A stretch of 8,891 nucleotides of DNA from an uncultured Negativicutes bacterium (lineage in GTDB: Bacteria > Bacillota > Negativicutes > Veillonellales > Megasphaeraceae). Location of the stretch: positions 1 to 8,891 of the forward strand of contig CAADUJ010000011.1 of the NCBI GenBank assembly GCA_900752195.1. The letters run 5' to 3'. The notes under the pieces are model-generated. The model searched no databases and was not told where the DNA came from. It saw only the letters and a program-made list of their open reading frames with translations. Positions 5,184-8,891 of the stretch are shown piece after piece. The number at the start of each line of letters is the position of its first letter. Positions within the stretch are counted from its first letter, which is position 1. The position numbers and the translations under genes are program-made.

Positions 5184-5969
5184 GTGATTGTCGTGTATAC
5201 ACTCGGAATAGACGTTGGTTCTTCTTCTTCGAAAGCAGTTATCTTAGAAGACGGTAAAAACGTTATTTCTCAAGCTGTCGTTGAAATTGGAACTGGTTCT
5301 TCAGGTCCTGAAAAAGTGTTAGAAGAAGTGTTTAATGGTACATCATTATCGTTGGATGATATGGCAAATGTGATTGCTACTGGCTATGGCCGGTTCAATG
5401 TATCTTGTGCTAAAGGTGAAATAAGCGAAATTACATGCCATGCAAAAGGCGCGTTGTTAGAATGCCCGGGAACGACAACTATTCTTGATATTGGCGGACA
5501 AGATGTGAAAGCTATTAAACTTGATGCACAAGGAGTCGTCACACAGTTTGCCATGAATGATAAATGTGCCGCTGGAACAGGCCGTTTTCTGGACGTCATG
5601 TCAAAGGTACTTGAAATCCCGATGGACCAGATGGGTGATTGGTATTTCAAATCGAAAAAGCCAGCAAAGGTCAGCAGTACTTGTACGGTCTTTGCAGAAT
5701 CAGAAGTCATATCTCTCTTATCTAAGAATATCCCCAAAGAAGATATTGTTGCCGGCGTGCATGAATCTATTGCGGCTAAAGCATGTGCATTGGTTCGTCG
5801 CGTTGGTGTAGGAAAGGATTTGACTATGACAGGCGGTGGCGCCCGCGATGCCGGTGTCGTCGATGCTGTCTCGAAAGAATTGGGAATTCCTGTTAATGTT
5901 GCTCTCCATCCGCAGGCTGTCGGAGCATTGGGAGCTGCCTTAATAGCGTATGACAAAATAAAGAAATAA
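5184..5969 (+). CDS. lcdC: Lactoyl-CoA dehydratase activator (HgdC/LcdC, BadF/BadG/BcrA/BcrD family)
   Basis: LcdC is the ATP-dependent activator that passes one electron to the dehydratase LcdAB, using a [4Fe-4S] cluster held between the two subunits of a homodimer. The 261 residues show the ASKHA nucleotide-binding fold: GIDVGSSSSK (8-17), DIGGQD (102-107) and MTGGGARD (215-222). The two cluster cysteines are C128 in NDKCAAGTGRF and C167 in SSTCTVFAES, equivalent to Cys127 and Cys166 of Acidaminococcus HgdC. Two starts are possible. GTG 5184 gives MIVVYTLG and a length like HgdC (260 residues). GTG 5193 gives MYTLGIDVG with AAGG (5181-5184) 8 bases upstream. I report the longer form with limited confidence in the exact start. 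Ferredoxin or flavodoxin is the expected electron donor. The next gene, lcdA, begins 20 bases after the stop. Confidence 0.95.
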   Translation: MIVVYTLGIDVGSSSSKAVILEDGKNVISQAVVEIGTGSSGPEKVLEEVFNGTSLSLDDMANVIATGYGRFNVSCAKGEISEITCHAKGALLECPGTTTILDIGGQDVKAIKLDAQGVVTQFAMNDKCAAGTGRFLDVMSKVLEIPMDQMGDWYFKSKKPAKVSSTCTVFAESEVISLLSKNIPKEDIVAGVHESIAAKACALVRRVGVGKDLTMTGGGARDAGVVDAVSKELGIPVNVALHPQAVGALGAALIAYDKIKK

Positions 5970-5989
5970 GGTAAAAGGAGAAGAACATC

Positions 5990-7276
5990 ATGAGTGAAGA
6001 AAAAACTGTAGACATTGAAAGCATGAGCGCCAAGGAAGCTCTTGGTTACTTCTTGCCGAAAGTTGATGAAGATGCAAGAAAAGCAAAAAAAGAAGGCCGC
6101 CTCGTCTGCTGGTCTGCTTCTGTAGCACCACCGGAATTTTGTACGGCCATGGATATTGCTATCGTATATCCTGAAACACATGCAGCTGGCATAGGAGCTC
6201 GTCATGGCGCACCGGCTATGCTCGAAGTAGCTGAAAACAAAGGTTACAATCAGGATATCTGTTCCTACTGCCGCGTCAATATGGGCTATATGGAATTGTT
6301 GAAACAGCAGGCTATGACAGGTGAAACACCGGAAGTGTTGAAGAATTCTCCGGCTTCTCCTATTCCTCTGCCGGACGTTGTTCTCACATGTAACAATATT
6401 TGCAATACCCTGCTCAAATGGTATGAAAATCTGGCAAAGGAATTGAATGTACCTCTTATCAATATCGACGTGCCTTTTAACCATGAATTCCCTGTTACAA
6501 AACATGCAAAACAGTATATTGTTGGCGAATTCAAACATGCTATCTCCCAGTTGGAAGAACTTTGTGGTCGTCCCTTTGATTATGATAAATTCTTCGAAGT
6601 ACAGAAACAGACACAGCGTTCTATCGCTGCCTGGAACAAGATTGCAACGTACTTCCAATACAAACCGTCGCCGCTCAATGGCTTTGATCTCTTCAACTAC
6701 ATGGGCCTTGCCGTTGCAGCTCGTTCTTTGAATTATTCGGAAATTACGTTCAATAAATTCTTAAAGGAATTGGATGAAAAAGTAGCCAATAAAAAATGGG
6801 CTTTTGGTGAAAATGAAAAATCTCGTGTTACCTGGGAAGGCATCGCTGTTTGGATTGCATTAGGTCATACCTTTAAAGAATTAAAAGGTCAGGGCGCATT
6901 GATGACAGGTTCTGCATATCCTGGCATGTGGGATGTATCGTATGAACCGGGTGATCTTGAATCCATGGCAGAAGCATATAGCCGTACGTACATCAACTGC
7001 TGCCTCGAACAACGTGGTGCCGTATTGGAAAAAGTTGTCCGCGATGGCAAATGCGATGGCCTTATCATGCACCAGAACCGTTCTTGCAAGAATATGAGCC
7101 TTCTTAACAACGAAGGTGGCCAGCGTATCCAGAAGAACCTTGGCGTTCCGTATGTTATCTTCGATGGTGACCAGACAGATGCCCGGAACTTCTCGGAAGC
7201 TCAGTTCGATACACGTGTAGAAGCTTTGGCAGAAATGATGGAAGATAAAAAGGCGAATGAAGGAGGAGAACACTAA
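5990..7276 (+). CDS. lcdA: Lactoyl-CoA dehydratase, alpha subunit
   Basis: LcdA and LcdB form the heterodimeric 2-hydroxyacyl-CoA dehydratase that removes water from (R)-lactoyl-CoA to give acryloyl-CoA through a ketyl-radical mechanism. The 428 residues belong to the HGD-D (FldB/FldC-type) family. Cysteines able to bind the [4Fe-4S] cluster include C91 and C94 in DICSYCR, C134 and C138 in TCNNIC, and C366 in HQNRSCK; family members use three of these positions per subunit, and which three is not decided by sequence alone. From memory the sequence is nearly the same as Megasphaera elsdenii LcdA, including the N-terminus MSEEKTVDIESM. The start ATG is preceded by AAAAGGAG (5973-5980). The stop overlaps the lcdB start by one base. 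A long open frame on the opposite strand across lcdC and lcdA shows no recognisable protein and is treated as a shadow. Confidence 0.96.
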   Translation: MSEEKTVDIESMSAKEALGYFLPKVDEDARKAKKEGRLVCWSASVAPPEFCTAMDIAIVYPETHAAGIGARHGAPAMLEVAENKGYNQDICSYCRVNMGYMELLKQQAMTGETPEVLKNSPASPIPLPDVVLTCNNICNTLLKWYENLAKELNVPLINIDVPFNHEFPVTKHAKQYIVGEFKHAISQLEELCGRPFDYDKFFEVQKQTQRSIAAWNKIATYFQYKPSPLNGFDLFNYMGLAVAARSLNYSEITFNKFLKELDEKVANKKWAFGENEKSRVTWEGIAVWIALGHTFKELKGQGALMTGSAYPGMWDVSYEPGDLESMAEAYSRTYINCCLEQRGAVLEKVVRDGKCDGLIMHQNRSCKNMSLLNNEGGQRIQKNLGVPYVIFDGDQTDARNFSEAQFDTRVEALAEMMEDKKANEGGEH

Positions 7277-8394
7277 TGAGTCAGATTGATGAACTTATCA
7301 GCAAATTACAAGAAGTAGCTAACCATCCGCAGCAAACCGTATTAAATTATAAAAAACAGGGTAAAGGTCTTGTCGGCATGATGCCGTATTATGCACCAGA
7401 AGAAATCGTATATGCCGCCGGCTATCTCCCTGTTGGCATGTTTGGTTCCCAGAAACCACAGATTGCTGCAGCTCGTACGTATCTCCCTCCTTTTGCTTGC
7501 TCTTTAATGCAGGCTGATATGGAATTGCAGTTAAATGGCACGTATGATTGCCTTGACGCTGTTATCTTTTCTGTACCATGCGATACGCTCCGTTGCATGA
7601 GCCAGAAATGGCATGGCAAGGCTCCGGTTATCGTATTTACACATCCTCAGAACCGTAAAATTCGTCCGGCTGTCGATTTCTTGAAAGCAGAATATGAACA
7701 TGTCCGCACGGAATTAGAACGGATCCTCAATGTAAAAATTTCCGATATGGCCATTCAGGAAGCTATTAAGGTATATAACGAAAACCGTCGTGTTATGCGT
7801 GAATTCTGCGATGTAGCAGCTCAGTATCCGCAGATTTTCACTCCTGTAAAACGTCATGACGTCATCAAAGCTCGCTGGTTCATGGATAAAGCAGAACATA
7901 CAGCTATTGTCCGCGAACTCATTGATGCTGTTAAAGCTGAACCGGTACAGCCCTGGACTGGCAAAAAAGTCATCCTTTCCGGTATCATGGCAGAACCGGA
8001 TGAATTCCTCGATATCTTCAGTGAATTCAATATTGCTGTCGTAGCAGATGATTTGGCTCAGGAATCTCGTCAGTTCCGCACAGATGTTCCGTCCGGTATT
8101 GATCCGTTAGAACAGCTTGCACAGCAGTGGCAGGACTTCGATGGATGTCCGCTGGCTTTGAACGAAGATAAACCTCGTGGACAGATGCTTATCGACATGA
8201 CGAAGAAATATGGCGCTGATGCCGTTGTTATTTGCATGATGCGTTTCTGCGATCCTGAAGAATTTGATTATCCTATTTATAAACCAGAATTTGAAGCTGC
8301 TGGCGTACGGTATACTGTTGTCGATGTCGATATTGAATCGCCGTCTTTGGAACAGATTCGTACACGTATTCAAGCTTTCTCTGAAATTCTTTAA
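7276..8394 (+). CDS. lcdB: Lactoyl-CoA dehydratase, beta subunit
   Basis: LcdB is the second subunit of lactoyl-CoA dehydratase, 372 residues, of the same HGD-D family as LcdA. Cysteines C75 (PPFACSLMQ), C102 and C107 (SVPCDTLRCMSQ), C320 and C325 (VICMMRFCDPEEFDYP) fall where the family places its Fe-S ligands, and FCDPEEFDYP is a hallmark of beta subunits. Its ATG shares one base with the lcdA stop (TAATG), and a strong ribosome site, AGGAGGAG (7261-7268), lies inside the end of lcdA. Coupled translation and equal subunit supply are therefore likely. The subunit alone is not expected to be active. The gene is followed by 182 bases with three stem-loops before the next gene. Confidence 0.96.
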   Translation: MSQIDELISKLQEVANHPQQTVLNYKKQGKGLVGMMPYYAPEEIVYAAGYLPVGMFGSQKPQIAAARTYLPPFACSLMQADMELQLNGTYDCLDAVIFSVPCDTLRCMSQKWHGKAPVIVFTHPQNRKIRPAVDFLKAEYEHVRTELERILNVKISDMAIQEAIKVYNENRRVMREFCDVAAQYPQIFTPVKRHDVIKARWFMDKAEHTAIVRELIDAVKAEPVQPWTGKKVILSGIMAEPDEFLDIFSEFNIAVVADDLAQESRQFRTDVPSGIDPLEQLAQQWQDFDGCPLALNEDKPRGQMLIDMTKKYGADAVVICMMRFCDPEEFDYPIYKPEFEAAGVRYTVVDVDIESPSLEQIRTRIQAFSEIL

Positions 8395-8441
8395 GATATC
8401 GATCTGGGCGGGACTTTTACAGCTGGCCACAGTGAAGGTAT

Positions 8442-8457
8442 GCCTGCATATGCAGGC
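8442..8457. repeat. Perfect 16-base palindrome after lcdB
   Basis: GCCTGCATATGCAGGC is a complete palindrome, GC-rich at its ends, 47 bases after the lcdB stop. As RNA it forms a 6-bp stem with a 4-base loop. It is the first of three consecutive stem-loops in this gap and has no U-tract behind it. Confidence 0.6.
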
Positions 8458-8501
8458 GACATACAGTTTGTCTGCTCCTGCGGGAGCAGACGCTGTATAT
8501 C
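8458..8501 (+). other. Strong two-tier hairpin in the lcdB-acyl-CoA dehydrogenase gap
   Basis: An inner stem, GTCTGCTCC (8470-8478) with GGAGCAGAC (8483-8491), closes a TGCG loop. It sits inside an outer stem, ATACAG (8461-8466) with CTGTAT (8493-8498), extended by GA/TC. This is the most stable structure in the gap and lacks a following U-tract. It is a likely mRNA 3'-end stabiliser or partial attenuator that would lower expression of the next gene relative to lcdAB. Confidence 0.6.
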
Positions 8502-8505
8502 ATGG

Positions 8506-8531
8506 TTTAAAGTCGGTTCATCCGCTTTAAA
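8506..8531 (+). other. Third hairpin before the acyl-CoA dehydrogenase gene
   Basis: TTTAAAG (8506-8512) pairs with CTTTAAA (8525-8531), and inside it CGG (8514-8516) pairs with CCG (8522-8524) with one bulged T, closing the loop TTCAT. The sequence after it is mixed A/T (TATATATTATT), only a poor terminator tail. It could be a weak attenuator or a processing site. Confidence 0.5.
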
Positions 8532-8576
8532 TATATATTATTAAGATAGTACATGTTTTTGGGAGGCATTCTAATC

Positions 8577-8891
8577 ATGGATTTTAAACTTTCTGAATTA
8601 CAACAAGATATTGCAAACCTTGCAAAAGATTTTGCCGAAAAGAAACTGGCTCCGACCGTTAAAGATCGTGATGAAAAAGAAATTTTTGATCGTTCCATCC
8701 TCGATGAAATGGGTACTCTTGGTCTTCTCGGTATTCCTTGGGAAGAAGAAAATGGCGGCGTTGGCGCTGATTTCCTCAGCCTTGTCGTTGCATGCGAAGA
8801 AGTTGCTAAAGTCGATCCGTCTATCGCCCTCAGCTTTGAAGTACACACCATGCTTTGCTCCTGGCCGATTTGGAAGTTCGGCACAGCTGAA
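8577..8891 (+). CDS. Acyl-CoA dehydrogenase, N-terminal part (candidate acryloyl-CoA reductase)
   Basis: The first 105 residues of a gene that runs off the window, opening MDFKLSELQQDIANLAKDFA. This is the N-terminal helical domain of an FAD-dependent acyl-CoA dehydrogenase, with EKKLAPT, the GLLGIPWEEENGG turn and CEEVAKVDPSIALSFEVH. The ATG is preceded by GGGAGG (8561-8566) at a 10-base distance. It follows lcdAB on the same strand, so it may reduce acryloyl-CoA to propionyl-CoA with an electron-transferring flavoprotein, the last step of the acrylate pathway. That is inference from context; the active-site glutamate and C-terminus lie outside the window. No convincing separate promoter is seen in the gap, so it is likely read from the pct promoter through the intervening hairpins. 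A butyryl-CoA or branched-chain dehydrogenase is the alternative. Confidence 0.93.
   Translation, partial: MDFKLSELQQDIANLAKDFAEKKLAPTVKDRDEKEIFDRSILDEMGTLGLLGIPWEEENGGVGADFLSLVVACEEVAKVDPSIALSFEVHTMLCSWPIWKFGTAE

Noticed and set aside
5384..6658. A 424-codon open frame on the minus strand across lcdC and lcdA
   Set aside because: It lies wholly antisense to two strongly conserved genes, has no recognisable domain, and is rich in the unusual residue runs typical of antisense reading of biased codons. No ribosome site was found that would support it.
8517..8545. Separate promoter for the acyl-CoA dehydrogenase gene
   Set aside because: AT-rich hexamers such as TATTAT occur, but no -35 partner lies at 16-18 bases; TTCATC is only 13 bases away.
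1..8891. CRISPR arrays, insertion sequences, tRNA or rRNA genes
   Set aside because: No regularly spaced repeats, transposase-like frames, terminal inverted repeats or tRNA-like cloverleaf sequences were seen. The window is a compact metabolic locus.

Overview
The window reads as a lactate-to-propionate (acrylate pathway) locus from a Megasphaera-type member of the Negativicutes. The reasons are the combination of propionate CoA-transferase, lactoyl-CoA dehydratase subunits and dehydratase activator, and protein sequences that, from memory, are very close to but not identical with Megasphaera elsdenii Pct and LcdA. A strict anaerobe is implied by the oxygen-sensitive Fe-S dehydratase system. 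All genes lie on the + strand.

Layout: (1) 1-109, the last 35 codons of an acyl-CoA dehydrogenase (butyryl-CoA dehydrogenase-like). (2) 110-686, a gene-free stretch with several stem-loops, a clear intrinsic terminator at 323-377, one copy of a motif shared with the pct upstream region, and a promoter (563-592) with a palindrome over its -10. (3) 687-2207, lctP, a lactate permease, closed by its own strong terminator (2222-2260), so probably monocistronic. (4) 2261-2661, the control region of pct, with two tandem copies of the shared motif (one also fits a CRP/FNR-type GTGA-N6-TCAC site), an extended -10 promoter, and a near-consensus Rex operator at the expected transcription start. (5) 2662-8394, pct, a double-domain VOC (glyoxalase/methylmalonyl-CoA epimerase-like) gene, lcdC, lcdA and lcdB, spaced by 43, 16, 20 and -1 bases and evidently one operon. 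(6) 8395-8576, a gap with three consecutive stem-loops and no U-tract. (7) 8577-end, the first 105 codons of a second acyl-CoA dehydrogenase.

How the genes work together: LctP imports lactate. Pct moves CoA from propionyl-CoA or acetyl-CoA to lactate. LcdC, an ATP-driven one-electron activator, switches on LcdAB, which dehydrates lactoyl-CoA to acryloyl-CoA. The downstream acyl-CoA dehydrogenase is a good candidate for the acryloyl-CoA reductase giving propionyl-CoA, which returns CoA to Pct. The Rex site would tie the pathway to the NADH/NAD+ ratio, which fits its role as an electron sink.

The least explained part is the VOC gene. It is an in-frame tandem duplication (about 81% identity between halves by hand count, complete metal-ligand set in each half) inserted between CoA activation and dehydration. 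A lactoyl-CoA 2-epimerase role is a testable hypothesis, not an established function.
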